19,574 nucleotides of DNA from Leyella stercorea (lineage in GTDB: Bacteria; Bacteroidota; Bacteroidia; Bacteroidales; Bacteroidaceae): assembly GCF_019052365.1 (NCBI RefSeq), contig NZ_JAHQUY010000056.1, forward strand, positions 1-19,574, written 5' to 3'. The position numbers were made by a program, and so were the translations under genes. Below, piece after piece: positions 7,546 through 15,014 of this stretch (position 1 is the first letter of the stretch; every line of letters begins with the position of its first letter). The notes under the pieces were generated by a model that was given only the letters and a program-made list of their open reading frames with translations, was not told the DNA's origin and did no database searches.

Positions 7546-7576
7546 CAAAGTTACTCATTAGTTGGCACATAAGCAA
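7546..7576 (-). promoter_or_regulatory. Promoter of the Ig-like protein gene
   Basis: On the minus strand TTGC (7576-7573), 19 bases, then TAACTTTG (7553-7546). It is 70 bases before the ATG at 7476, leaving an AT-rich, U-rich leader. The gene-free stretch 7477-7799 otherwise holds only the 22-base hairpin array and the ferredoxin terminator. Confidence 0.6.
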
Positions 7577-7633
7577 GTGTACAACGGAATAAAGCTGATG
7601 ATGTAACGCTTTATTATCACTTCAAGTTTTTGA

Positions 7634-7721
7634 TTACCGCACTACGGTAACATCATTACCGCACCATGGTAATGTCGTTACCGCGCTTCGGTAATGTCGT
7701 TACCACGCCACGGTAACGATG
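7634..7721. repeat. Four tandem 22-base hairpin units
   Basis: Units at 7634-7655, 7656-7677, 7678-7699 and 7700-7721 each read TTACC(G/A)-5 bases-(C/T)GGTAA-5 bases. The arms are kept while loops and spacers vary. Exact 22-base phasing puts the centres about two helical turns apart. The array lies about 58 bases upstream of the -33 box of the Ig-like protein gene and just beyond the ferredoxin terminator. It may be a set of protein-binding sites or a structured RNA element. Confidence 0.85.
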
Positions 7722-7727
7722 CAGAAC

Positions 7728-7767
7728 GAAAAAAAATGGTCGGTTAGCGTTGAGCCAACCGACCATT
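7728..7767 (-). terminator. Intrinsic terminator of the ferredoxin gene
   Basis: On the minus strand an 11-base stem AATGGTCGGTT/AACCGACCATT (7767-7757 with 7745-7735) is followed by seven or more T. It lies 33 bases after the ferredoxin stop codon. Confidence 0.85.
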
Positions 7768-7799
7768 ATGTCTGATTTATCGAAAATCAAATCCTTACC

Positions 7800-7970
7800 T
7801 TACTCGCCAAGGCTGATAGCCTCCTGCGGGCAAACGCTTGCGCATGTGCCACACTCTGTGCAGAGGTCAGGGTTGATTGAATACTTTTCGCCTTCTGAGA
7901 TAGCCTCTACCGGGCACTCGCCAATACATGTACCGCATGCGATGCAGTCGTCACCAATTACGTAAGCCAT
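7800..7970 (-). CDS. 2[4Fe-4S] ferredoxin
   Basis: This 56-residue protein has two complete cluster motifs: CIACGTCIGECP (C9, C12, C15, C19) and CTECGTCASVCP (C37, C40, C43, C47), each followed by (V/Q)EAIS. That is the classic bacterial-type ferredoxin of 55-60 residues with internal twofold symmetry. It is a soluble low-potential electron carrier, in anaerobes typically serving pyruvate:ferredoxin oxidoreductase, hydrogenases and similar enzymes. The ATG at 7970 gives MAYVIGDDC, the usual beginning. It stands as a one-gene unit, with its own promoter region (8042-8082) and a strong terminator (7728-7767). That fits a highly expressed housekeeping carrier. It was found by translating the minus strand directly; it is short enough to be missed by length filters. 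Confidence 0.95.
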   Translation of the reverse strand: MAYVIGDDCIACGTCIGECPVEAISEGEKYSINPDLCTECGTCASVCPQEAISLGE

Positions 7971-8041
7971 AATCTTTAATATTTAAATTGTTATTGTTAA
8001 ATGTTTATTATTTCAGTCGATACCTACTTTTGTAGTAGTTG

Positions 8042-8082
8042 CAAAGGTAGTGTTTTTCTTTGACATACCTACAAATAGGTAT
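8042..8082 (-). promoter_or_regulatory. Ferredoxin promoter with overlapping palindrome
   Basis: TACCTTTG (8049-8042, minus strand) is a good -7 box. A TTTG lies 22 bases upstream (8075-8072), wider than the usual 19-20. That TTTG is the centre of a perfect palindrome ATACCTA-CAAA-TAGGTAT (8065-8082). The half-site GTAGGTAT recurs on the minus strand near 8028-8020, just past the expected transcription start. The layout is that of an operator pair flanking a promoter. Confidence 0.5.
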
Positions 8083-8094
8083 TACATTTAACAT

Positions 8095-8937
8095 TTATTT
8101 TCTCTCCAGCATGAGTTTAATTTTGCCTACGAACACGGCGTGCTTGCCGTTCTGGTCGTCGGGTATCAGCTTGCCGTCGGCGTTCGGCGCATACCTCAGT
8201 TCGGTGAAGTAGGTGTGCGAGTGTCCGCCGAGCACGATGTCTATGTCGTGGTTCTTGGCGAGCATCTCCTCGTCGTCAACGTCGTTCTCCATGCTCCATC
8301 CGAGGTGGGAGAGGCATATCACGACGTCGCACTTCTTGTTGTGGCGCAGCTCGTGAGCCACCTTGTCGGCTGTGGCTACAGGGTCGAGATACTTCACGCC
8401 TACGCACTTTGTGGCGTCAACGAGTCCGTCGAGCTTCGGCGACACGCCGAACACGCCGATGCGCACGCCGCCTCGCTTCAGTATGATGTACGGTTTGGTG
8501 AGTCCTTCTACGGCTGTGCCCGTGAAGTCGTAGTTGGCGCAGACGATGGGGAAGGTTGCTGCGCGGAAAATCTTAGCCATGTTCTCCAAGCCGAAGTCGA
8601 ACTCGTGGTTGCCTATCGTCACGGCGTCGTACTTCATTGCCGACATCAGTTCGGTCTCCACCTCACCCTTGAACAGAGTGTAGTAGGGCGAGCCTTGCGA
8701 GAAGTCGCCCGAGTCGAAGACGAGCACGTCGGGGTTAGCCTTACGCTCCTGGCGTATCATCTCCATACGGCGTATGAATCCGCCTCTGCCAGCTACGAGC
8801 GTGTCGGCGAGGTTGGGGTTGAGCGGCATGATGCAGCTGTGCGTGTCGTTGGTGTGCAGAATCTCTATGGTTTTCTGTGCTGCCGCGCTGAGCGATGTGG
8901 CAAGCGCAAGAGCTATAATATATATGTATCGTTTCAT
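8095..8937 (-). CDS. Secreted metallophosphatase, N-terminal half of a split 5'-nucleotidase
   Basis: The 280-residue product has a signal peptide (1-21, cut after SAAAQ). All metallophosphoesterase motifs of the 5'-nucleotidase family are present: HTNDTH with D31 and H33, SGDFSQGS with D78, GNHEFD with N110, H111 and D114, SHLGW with H211, and GGHSH with H239 and H241. These bind two metal ions, and the enzyme should hydrolyse phosphate esters such as nucleotides or related sugar phosphates in the periplasm. Family members are usually 500 residues or more with a C-terminal substrate-specificity domain. Here the chain stops soon after the metal motifs, and the missing half is encoded by the adjacent gene at 9023-9811. 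The two are in the same direction, 85 bases apart, and are probably co-transcribed. The exact substrate cannot be told from sequence. Confidence 0.9.
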   Translation of the reverse strand: MKRYIYIIALALATSLSAAAQKTIEILHTNDTHSCIMPLNPNLADTLVAGRGGFIRRMEMIRQERKANPDVLVFDSGDFSQGSPYYTLFKGEVETELMSAMKYDAVTIGNHEFDFGLENMAKIFRAATFPIVCANYDFTGTAVEGLTKPYIILKRGGVRIGVFGVSPKLDGLVDATKCVGVKYLDPVATADKVAHELRHNKKCDVVICLSHLGWSMENDVDDEEMLAKNHDIDIVLGGHSHTYFTELRYAPNADGKLIPDDQNGKHAVFVGKIKLMLERK

Positions 8938-8961
8938 AGGTTCTTTTATATGTTTCCTAAC

Positions 8962-9030
8962 TTTTACTCTTTTACTTTTTTACTTTTAAAAGCCCTTTTT
9001 ACTTTTTTACTCTTTTACTTTTTTACTTTT
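8962..9030. repeat. Two 26-base direct copies of a pyrimidine tract
   Basis: Identical 26-base segments built from TTTTACTCTTT and TTTTTTACTTTT occur at 8962-8987 and 9005-9030. The right copy contains the last codon and stop of the gene at 9023-9811. In the minus-strand mRNA this is an A-rich tract between the two nucleotidase halves. It may help translation start of the second gene or be simple slippage sequence. Confidence 0.8.
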
Positions 9031-9811
9031 CAACTATTGTCATGCGTCCCTCCACGGCGCAGCTCACAGCCTCGCCCTTAGCGTCGGCAGCCTTGAAATA
9101 CTGCTCGATGATGTGACGCACGTTGTTCTCCTCGCCCGTAGGCGACACCACGTCGGTCTTCTTGCGGAACGCCTCCATGTGGTCGTTGCCCTGCGCAAGA
9201 TAGTCGAGCGTAGCCACGCGATACTTAGCGTTGGGGTCTACAGGCTTTCCGTTGATAGTGGCAGAGACGAGCTTGCCGTCAGCCGTTGCCGTGAGGCGCA
9301 GCGAGTGGCTCAGTCCCTCGCCGTGGCGCATAGCTATCTGCCCGAACAGCTCAAGCACGTCGGCACCGCTGAGCGTGAGGAAGCAAATCTTGTTGTCGAA
9401 CGGCGCCACGTCGAGAATGTTGCCGCGCGTCACGGTGCCCTTGCTCAGCGCAGCACGTATGCCGCCCATGTTGTACACGGCGAAGTCGGGCTGCTCGTTG
9501 AATTTCGCGCCGCCCCACACGAGTATGTCGGCGAGAAGGTTTGAGAGCGGACTCTCGGGGCGCTTCACCCAGAGATTTTCTGCAGCATGACCCTGCACGG
9601 GGTTCATCTCTGCGTCCACCAGCTTCTTGCGTCGGAGCAAGGCGTTGTTGGTTCTTACCACTTCAGGGTCGGTGCTGTTGTCGTAACGCGAGTCGATGAG
9701 TATGCGGCTGCGTTCCACCGACGCTACATGATACTGAGCTGTAGAGCACGAAGCAAAGGCAAGCGCCAGAACGGCTGCTGCCGAGATGCTTATTGTGTGT
9801 AATCTGTTCAT
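9023..9811 (-). CDS. Lipoprotein, C-terminal half of a split 5'-nucleotidase
   Basis: I use the ATG at 9811 (262 residues), which gives MNRLHTIS and a lipoprotein signal with AFASC; C22 would be lipidated. The in-frame TTG at 9820 is less likely. The body matches the 5_nucleotid_C domain: ESPLSNLLADI near 86-96, NMGGIR at 114-119, PFDN near 137-140, and DYLAQGNDHM near 203-212. In whole 5'-nucleotidases this domain binds the nucleoside part of the substrate and cannot act alone. The catalytic half is the next gene downstream (8095-8937), so the gene order is reversed compared with a fused enzyme. The lipid anchor would hold this half at a membrane while the partner carries an ordinary signal peptide. 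A possible but weak promoter box CAAAGATA lies at 9867-9874. Confidence 0.85.
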   Translation of the reverse strand: MNRLHTISISAAAVLALAFASCSTAQYHVASVERSRILIDSRYDNSTDPEVVRTNNALLRRKKLVDAEMNPVQGHAAENLWVKRPESPLSNLLADILVWGGAKFNEQPDFAVYNMGGIRAALSKGTVTRGNILDVAPFDNKICFLTLSGADVLELFGQIAMRHGEGLSHSLRLTATADGKLVSATINGKPVDPNAKYRVATLDYLAQGNDHMEAFRKKTDVVSPTGEENNVRHIIEQYFKAADAKGEAVSCAVEGRMTIVEK

Positions 9812-9894
9812 TATATGCAAGTTTTGATTTTGATGGTGTTATGTTAAACTTTATATAAACGTAGTGCAAAGATACTCATTATTTCTGATAAAAT

Positions 9895-9925
9895 TTTGCT
9901 GAACGGATAAAAAGTCGTAACTTTG
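9895..9925 (+). promoter_or_regulatory. rplS promoter
   Basis: TTTG (9895-9898), an exact 19-base spacer, and TAACTTTG (9918-9925) match the Bacteroidetes consensus fully. Transcription should start near 9931, giving a leader of about 85 nt before the ATG at 10017. Confidence 0.75.
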
Positions 9926-9938
9926 CACTCGCTTTTCG

Positions 9939-9982
9939 GCGTAACCGATGACGGGAAGATGAGTAGCCCGATTATGTTGCGC
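9939..9982 (+). promoter_or_regulatory. Structured rplS leader, candidate L19 autoregulatory element
   Basis: GCGTAAC (9939-9945) pairs with GTTGCGC (9976-9982), with one G-U pair. Inside, CGGG (9952-9955) pairs with CCCG (9967-9970) around an 11-base loop AAGATGAGTAG, leaving an asymmetric internal loop. A two-stem motif with conserved-looking unpaired purines between promoter and a ribosomal-protein gene is the usual form of r-protein autoregulation, and L19 leaders are known in other bacterial groups. That this one binds L19 is inference. Confidence 0.45.
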
Positions 9983-10016
9983 GAGAACGATAAACAAATT
10001 TAATTATCAAAAGAAA

Positions 10017-10382
10017 ATGGATTTAATTAAAGTTGCTGAAGAAGCATTTGCAACCGGCAAGAAGTTCCCTGAGTTCCGTTCAGGTGACACAGTCACAGTC
10101 GCTTACAAAATTATCGAGGGTTCAAAGGAGCGTATTCAGCTCTACCGTGGTGTAGTTATCAAGATTTCTGGTCACGGAGACAAGAAGCGTTTCACCGTTC
10201 GCAAGATGTCTGGTACAGTAGGTGTAGAGCGTATCTTCCCTATCGAGTCGCCGAACATCGACAGCATCGAGGTGAACAAGCACGGTAAGGTACGTCGCGC
10301 TAAGCTCTACTACCTCCGCAACCTTACTGGTAAGAAGGCACGTATCGCTGAGCGTCGCGTTGTTGCTCCTTCAGCTGAGTAA
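10017..10382 (+). CDS. rplS: 50S ribosomal protein L19
   Basis: The 121-residue protein is a clear L19: [13 protein letters not shown] near 21-33, the barrel [48 protein letters not shown] in the middle, and the basic tail [24 protein letters not shown]. The length is normal. L19 sits at the 30S-50S interface of the ribosome. The ATG at 10017 follows an A-rich stretch (TTATCAAAAGAAA) rather than a Shine-Dalgarno site, as expected in Bacteroidetes. It is the only intact plus-strand gene here; the usual rpsP-rimM-trmD neighbours are absent, so it is a single-gene unit. It is divergent from the nucleotidase pair and convergent with the LytTR operon, sharing the terminator at 10408-10440. Confidence 0.98.
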   Translation: MDLIKVAEEAFATGKKFPEFRSGDTVTVAYKIIEGSKERIQLYRGVVIKISGHGDKKRFTVRKMSGTVGVERIFPIESPNIDSIEVNKHGKVRRAKLYYLRNLTGKKARIAERRVVAPSAE

Positions 10383-10407
10383 TCACCCGTCAGACAACAA
10401 GAAAAAC

Positions 10408-10440
10408 AAAGGCAGAAATACATTGCGTATTTCTGCCTTT
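10408..10440. terminator. Bidirectional terminator between rplS and the LytTR operon
   Basis: A perfect 14-base stem AAAGGCAGAAATAC/GTATTTCTGCCTTT encloses ATTGC. It is followed by TGTTGTTT on the plus strand and by TTTGTTTTTC on the minus strand. It lies 26 bases after the rplS stop and 7 bases after the response-regulator stop. Confidence 0.9.
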
Positions 10441-10446
10441 TGTTGT

Positions 10447-11283
10447 TTATAGGTTACAGAACTGGTCGATGAGCTTCTTGCGGAACAGGCGTCCTACCTT
10501 CACGTCCTCCACCTTGTCGAACGGCGGATAGAAGCGGCAGGTGTTGTTCGTCACCTCCATGAGATAGCCGATGTTGATGATGTGTTTCTGGCTCACGCGC
10601 ACCAGCTGGCTGTTCAGCGCGAGCAGCATGTCGCTGTTCACGTTGCGCTTCAGGCGTATCGGCGTCTTCTGGTGGGCGAGTGTCAGCTCCCACACGCGCA
10701 GATCGTGGTTGTAGGCAAGCACACCAATCTCTCGGATGTCTACAAGACGGAAGTCGACGGAGTTGGTGTAGACGATGAACTTGCCGTCGTTGTGGCAGGC
10801 GATGCCGTTGGCAGGGTCGCCGATGGTAGTTTCGTCGTCGAAGGCTTCGTCAGCGGCTTCCTCCAGTTCGGCTTCGCCTCTCGTTTCGGCGTAGTTATAG
10901 ACGGAGTTTGGCGCACCAGCCATCTCTATGCAGACGCGTCGCACGATGTTGCGCAGCTCGGTGTCGTCGATAGGCTTCATCAGGTAGTCGAACGCCTTGT
11001 TGCGGAACGCCGAGAGCATGAAGCGGTCGTGCGCGGTGTACATCACCGTGCGGCATTTGTATTGCGGCAGGCAGTTGACGTGCTCCAGAAACTCTATGCC
11101 CGAGATGTCGGGCAGCTCGATGTCGAGGAACAGCACGTCGGGTCGTGTCTCGTTTATCATGCGCAGTCCGTCGAGTCCGTTCAGGGCTATGCCGCACAAC
11201 TCGGTCTCGTCATACGCTGCGAGCTTCTTTGCGAGGGCGTTGGCAGCCGCTTTGTCGTCGTCGACAATTACAAATCTCATCAT
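10447..11283 (-). CDS. LytTR-family response regulator
   Basis: The 278-residue protein has an N-terminal receiver domain (about 1-120): acidic D8-D10, phospho-acceptor D54 in LFLDIELPD, T83 in MYTAHD and K103 in MKPID. An acidic linker (EAELEEAADEAFDDETT, about 137-153) joins it to a LytTR DNA-binding domain (about 165-275), seen in LKRNVNSDMLLALNSQLVRVSQKHIINIGYL, the usual block where the histidine and asparagine precede the next strand. It should bind short direct repeats upstream of target genes when phosphorylated. It is the last gene of a four-gene run, 41 bases after the histidine kinase (11325-13433), its likely partner. The linker is longer and more acidic than in short LytTR regulators. 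Targets cannot be told from this window. Confidence 0.93.
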   Translation of the reverse strand: MMRFVIVDDDKAAANALAKKLAAYDETELCGIALNGLDGLRMINETRPDVLFLDIELPDISGIEFLEHVNCLPQYKCRTVMYTAHDRFMLSAFRNKAFDYLMKPIDDTELRNIVRRVCIEMAGAPNSVYNYAETRGEAELEEAADEAFDDETTIGDPANGIACHNDGKFIVYTNSVDFRLVDIREIGVLAYNHDLRVWELTLAHQKTPIRLKRNVNSDMLLALNSQLVRVSQKHIINIGYLMEVTNNTCRFYPPFDKVEDVKVGRLFRKKLIDQFCNL

Positions 11284-11324
11284 AAGTCTTTCTTTTTTTA
11301 GTTGCGTTTCTATTCAGCTTACTG

Positions 11325-13433
11325 TTACAGGAACTTCACTCCGTCGGGCACGCGCACCGTTGCACGGCATCCGCAGACGTTTCCGTCGTGCTCTATGTTC
11401 GTTATCTCGAAGCGTATCTTGTTCTTGTTATGCTCGTTGTTTATGGCTACGGTCTGCGCTATGATGCCCAGTCCGGTCTTCTTCTTGAACGTGCCGTTGA
11501 AGGTGGAGAAGCCGGGTCCGTTGTCGCTCACGTTGATGACTGTAGTGTGCAGTTCGCGGTGCACTTCGATGGTGAGTTCCTTGTGTCCGTCCCATCCCTT
11601 CAGACCGTGTATGATGGCGTTCTCGGTGAGAATCTGCAGGAACATAGACGGCACGAGCACCTTCTCACGGTCTACGTCTGCCGCCACATTGATGTGCCAA
11701 GCGAAGTCGTCGCCCAGCATGAAGCGCTCAACGCGTATGTACTTCTCCACGAAGTCGAGCTCTTCGGCGAGCTTCACGGCGGGTTGTCGCGACATGTCGA
11801 GGTTGGTTCTGATGAGGCGCGTGAGGTCGAGCAGCTCGGTGTCGTCCACGCGTCCGGCGTTAACAATCTTGTTGTTGAGCACGTTGAACACGAAGTGTGG
11901 CGAGATGCGGTTGCGCACGATGTTCAGACGCAGGTTCATGATGTCCATCTGCGCCTTCATCTGCTTGCGTTTGCTCTGCATTATCCATAGCGCAAAGAGC
12001 AGCATGAGCAGCAGTACGATGGCAATGCTGAGCAGCAGCTGCTTCTGTGTCTTCTCGATTGTGGCGTTCTTGTGCTCTATTGTGAGGTCGTGGTGCAGCT
12101 TCAGCGTGTCGCTTGTAAATCGCGCCATGATTTCGGCAGAACGCATGTTCGAGTGGTTATGTTCGAGCGAGTCGTTGTATTCGCTGATTTCGTTCATCAG
12201 CGTGTAAGCCCGCCGGTAGTCGCCCACCTTTTCGTAGTAGCGTTGCAGATAGATGTTGCGCAGGTTGGCGAGCGAGTATTGCACGGGGTGGTTTTCCGTC
12301 TCGTCATTGGAGTCTATTATGCGCTGAGCCGCGGCGGTGTTGCCCGTTCGGGTGGCTATACCGATGCGTATTGTCTTGCAGTAGTGGAGCGCCGTGAGGT
12401 CGTGCCTCTTGCGGAAGTAGGGCTCAACCTCGTCGAGGCACTGCTGCGAGCGACTTATGCTGTCCATGTTCAGATAGACGTCGGCGAGGTTCACCTTGCA
12501 CTGGTACATGTCGAAGTTGTTCTGCATGCCGTGGCGCTCTATGGTGCGCTTCATGCGCAGGAACATCTTGAGCGCCTGCGGGTAGTCCTTCAGAAAATAG
12601 TAGTAGTTGCCGAAGTTGTTTAGGAAGTAAGCCTGCATTGACGGCGACATCATCAGGAAGTAGTTCTCCGTAGCCTTATAATAATGTAGTGCGGTGTCGA
12701 AGTCGTGCAGCGAGAGGTATATCTGCGCCAGTCCCATGTAGAGCGTAATGTTCTCCTTCTCGGGCAGCGAGAGCGAGTCGACGAGGAAGAGCGCGCGGCG
12801 GTACCACTGCGCCGCCTTCGGAATCTCGTTGTTCTGAATGTAGGCGTCGGCGAGATTGGCGCACACGTTGGGCATATTGTGCTTCGCGTCGCTGTTGGCG
12901 AGCAGGTCGTAAGCCGACCGGTATAGCTCTATAGCCTGTTCCTTGTTGCGGTGGAAGTTGTGGTAGTAGACAGCGCGGCAATTGTACGCACCTGCTACGA
13001 GCGAGTTGAGTCGGAGTGTCTGTTTTCGGCTAAGTTTCTGCTTGCGTTGTTCGCTGGCGAAGCGCAGAATGTTGTCGATGCAGTTCTTGGAGCGCTCCGG
13101 ACTGTCGCTGAGCGATAAGAAGCGTGCCTCGCGCAGTCGGTATTCGTAGGCTGTGATGCTGTCGGGCGCTGTGCGTATGCCCTCGTCGATGATTCGTTGT
13201 GTGGAAGGCGCGAAGGTCATCACCGAGTCGTCAATCTGTCGCAGGCGATTGATGCGTGCCGAGTCGGCGTCGTCTGTGGCGGACGCGCTTCTTCCGCCGC
13301 ACCCTACGCTCAGAACAGACACGACGAGTGCGGCGAGAAGCGTAGCGCATGTCCTACAGGCGAATGTTGAGATGCGTTTTGCGCATGCTTCTCTGACGAT
13401 TAGTAGATAGTTTGGTTTCATTGTTTCTGGCAT
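11325..13433 (-). CDS. TPR-containing sensor histidine kinase, possible lipoprotein
   Basis: The 702-residue protein starts with a hydrophobic stretch ending in LSVGC; C45 could be a lipidated cysteine, although the lipobox is imperfect. Residues about 60-440 are helical with TPR-like repeats (for example NKEQAIELYRSAYDLL, PKAAQWYRRALFLV, FDTALHYYKATENY, YPQALKMFLRMK). A membrane segment follows at about 466-486 (LSIAIVLLLMLLFALWIM), then a coiled coil. The kinase core is of the LytS/His_kinase type: PHFVFNVLNN with H513, N-box LTENAIIHG, DNGPGF and TGLGI. The sensor half should be periplasmic and the kinase cytoplasmic. TPR-fronted LytS-type kinases next to LytTR regulators are common in Bacteroidetes; the signal is generally unknown. 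It begins 16 bases after cvfB and precedes the regulator by 41 bases. MKPNY at 13421 is an alternative start. Confidence 0.9.
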   Translation of the reverse strand: MPETMKPNYLLIVREACAKRISTFACRTCATLLAALVVSVLSVGCGGRSASATDDADSARINRLRQIDDSVMTFAPSTQRIIDEGIRTAPDSITAYEYRLREARFLSLSDSPERSKNCIDNILRFASEQRKQKLSRKQTLRLNSLVAGAYNCRAVYYHNFHRNKEQAIELYRSAYDLLANSDAKHNMPNVCANLADAYIQNNEIPKAAQWYRRALFLVDSLSLPEKENITLYMGLAQIYLSLHDFDTALHYYKATENYFLMMSPSMQAYFLNNFGNYYYFLKDYPQALKMFLRMKRTIERHGMQNNFDMYQCKVNLADVYLNMDSISRSQQCLDEVEPYFRKRHDLTALHYCKTIRIGIATRTGNTAAAQRIIDSNDETENHPVQYSLANLRNIYLQRYYEKVGDYRRAYTLMNEISEYNDSLEHNHSNMRSAEIMARFTSDTLKLHHDLTIEHKNATIEKTQKQLLLSIAIVLLLMLLFALWIMQSKRKQMKAQMDIMNLRLNIVRNRISPHFVFNVLNNKIVNAGRVDDTELLDLTRLIRTNLDMSRQPAVKLAEELDFVEKYIRVERFMLGDDFAWHINVAADVDREKVLVPSMFLQILTENAIIHGLKGWDGHKELTIEVHRELHTTVINVSDNGPGFSTFNGTFKKKTGLGIIAQTVAINNEHNKNKIRFEITNIEHDGNVCGCRATVRVPDGVKFL

Positions 13434-13449
13434 TAAGTCTTGCTGACCG

Positions 13450-14280
13450 TTAGTTGAGCGTCAGTCCGTCGGGTGCGATGCTGATGAGTCGCTGGCGATA
13501 GAGGTCGCCCACGGCTTTCTTGAACACCTTCTTGCTCACCTGGAAGCGTCGCTTGATGTCCTCAGCGTCGCTCTTGTCGCCCAGGTCGCACTTGCCGTCG
13601 TGCTCCTTGAGGTACTGCAGCAGCGTGTCGGCGAAGTCGAGTGTCTGCTGTCGTCCGGTAGGCTGCAGCGTTACGTCAATCTTTCCGTCGGGACGCACGG
13701 TGCCGATGTAGCCCTTCACGCGGTCGCCGGTGTGCAGATAGCGGAACACCTGACCCTCGTAGACCAGTCCCGGGTAGCAGTTGTCGATGATTACCTTGAA
13801 GCCCATCTCTGTCTTCTGCCACACCAGCAGGTCTACCTCCTGACCGTGGTTGTAGAACGGGTGGCGCTCTGCGAAGTATTTCTCCACCTTTGCCGACGCC
13901 ACGATGCGGTAGCTCTCCTCGTCGATGTGTACATGCACGATGTAGCTCTCGCCCTTCTGCATGCGCTTCTTCTGCTCGCGGAACGGGCAGAAGAGGTCTT
14001 TCATCAAGCCCCAGTTGAGGAATGCGCCGTACTCGTTCACCCACGACACTTCGAGGTAGGCGAAGTCGCCCACCTTGCACAGCGGCGTCTCCGTAGTGGC
14101 TACGGGGCGCTCGTCCTGGTCGAGGTAGACGAACACGTTAAGCTCGTCGCCGGGCTTCGTGCCTTCGGGCACATAGCGCTTAGGCATGAGTATCTCTCCT
14201 TCGTCGCCGCCGTCGAGGTAGATACCGAAGTCAACCTCCTTAACGACAGTCATTTTATTGTAGTCGCCGAGTTTTATCAT
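13450..14280 (-). CDS. cvfB: CvfB-like S1 RNA-binding protein
   Basis: The 276 residues match the CvfB/YitL family in length and layout: repeated S1-type OB folds in the first ~210 residues (G5DYNKMTVVKEVDFGIYLDG; VGDFAYLEVSWVNEYGAFLNWG with the family's LFCPFREQ; then LVYEGQVFRYLHTGDRVKGYIGTV) and a C-terminal winged helix (about 225-276; AEDIKRRFQVSKKVFKKAVGDLYR). In Gram-positives CvfB binds RNA and affects virulence-gene expression and mRNA half-life; the role in Bacteroidetes is not established. It lies 80 bases after the LolD-like gene and 16 before the histidine kinase, so it is probably co-transcribed with the two-component pair. The start at 14280 gives the expected MIKLG beginning. 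Confidence 0.88.
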   Translation of the reverse strand: MIKLGDYNKMTVVKEVDFGIYLDGGDEGEILMPKRYVPEGTKPGDELNVFVYLDQDERPVATTETPLCKVGDFAYLEVSWVNEYGAFLNWGLMKDLFCPFREQKKRMQKGESYIVHVHIDEESYRIVASAKVEKYFAERHPFYNHGQEVDLLVWQKTEMGFKVIIDNCYPGLVYEGQVFRYLHTGDRVKGYIGTVRPDGKIDVTLQPTGRQQTLDFADTLLQYLKEHDGKCDLGDKSDAEDIKRRFQVSKKVFKKAVGDLYRQRLISIAPDGLTLN

Positions 14281-14360
14281 ATTGTTTTGTTGTTCGTTTG
14301 TTTATTTGTAGGAGGGCATGTGCATTCCTGCCGTACCCTTGTAAATGGTGTTCACTAATG

Positions 14361-15014
14361 CTACAGCTTTATCAGTCCGTCCTCGATGTGTATTGTGCGG
14401 TCGGTGATAGAAGCGAGGTGCTCGTCGTGGGTGACGATTACGAAAGTCTGGCCGAACTTGTCGCGCAGGTCGAAGAAGAGCTGGTGCAGCTCTGCCTTGT
14501 TCTTCGAGTCGAGCGAGCCCGACGGCTCGTCGGCAAGCACCACAGCCGGGTTGTTCACCAGGGCGCGCGCCACAGCCACACGCTGCTTCTCGCCGCCCGA
14601 GAGTTCGTTGGGCTTGTGGTTGGCGCGGTCGGCGAGTCCCATGAAGTCGAGCAGTTCGAGAGCGCGTTTCTTCGCCTCGGATGTGCCTTTGCCTCCGATG
14701 TAAGCAGGTATCATGATGTTCTCGAGCGCCGTGAACTCGGGCAGGAGTTGGTGAAACTGGAAGACGAAGCCGATGTGCTGATTGCGGAAGTCGCTCAGCT
14801 TGTTCGACGAGAGGCTCATCACGTCGACGCCGTCAACGCTTATCTCGCCGCTGTCGGGCTTGTCGAGCGTGCCCATTATCTGCAGCAGTGTGGTCTTGCC
14901 GGCACCGCTCGGGCCTACAATGCTCACTACTTCTCCTTTGTCTATATGCAAGTCGATGCCCTTGAGCACTTGCAGCGAGCCGAAGCTCTTGGTTATTCCT
15001 TTTATGTCGATCAT
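14361..15014 (-). CDS. lolD: ABC transporter ATP-binding protein, LolD-like
   Basis: A full-length 217-residue ATPase with Walker [10 protein letters not shown] (34-42), Q-loop Q86 in FVFQF, signature LSGGEKQ (138-144), Walker B VVLADEP (158-164) with E163, D-loop SGSLDS, and H196 in VTHDEHL. Length and the residues around Q86 and the signature match the LolD/MacB group, whose best-known member powers release of lipoproteins from the inner membrane. No LolC/LolE or MacB permease gene is next to it, so the partner is encoded elsewhere and the precise substrate is inferred. It is the first of four closely spaced genes leading to the LytTR regulator. Its upstream region is an unusual simple-sequence tract (15015-15192) with no clear promoter. 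Confidence 0.85.
   Translation of the reverse strand: MIDIKGITKSFGSLQVLKGIDLHIDKGEVVSIVGPSGAGKTTLLQIMGTLDKPDSGEISVDGVDVMSLSSNKLSDFRNQHIGFVFQFHQLLPEFTALENIMIPAYIGGKGTSEAKKRALELLDFMGLADRANHKPNELSGGEKQRVAVARALVNNPAVVLADEPSGSLDSKNKAELHQLFFDLRDKFGQTFVIVTHDEHLASITDRTIHIEDGLIKL

Noticed and set aside
7634..7721. CRISPR-like array
   Set aside because: The period is only 22 bases, spacers would be 5 bases, and no cas gene is present.
11302..12207. 301-codon plus-strand frame rich in Ser, Arg and Met
   Set aside because: It is opposite the well-supported kinase core of the TPR histidine kinase.
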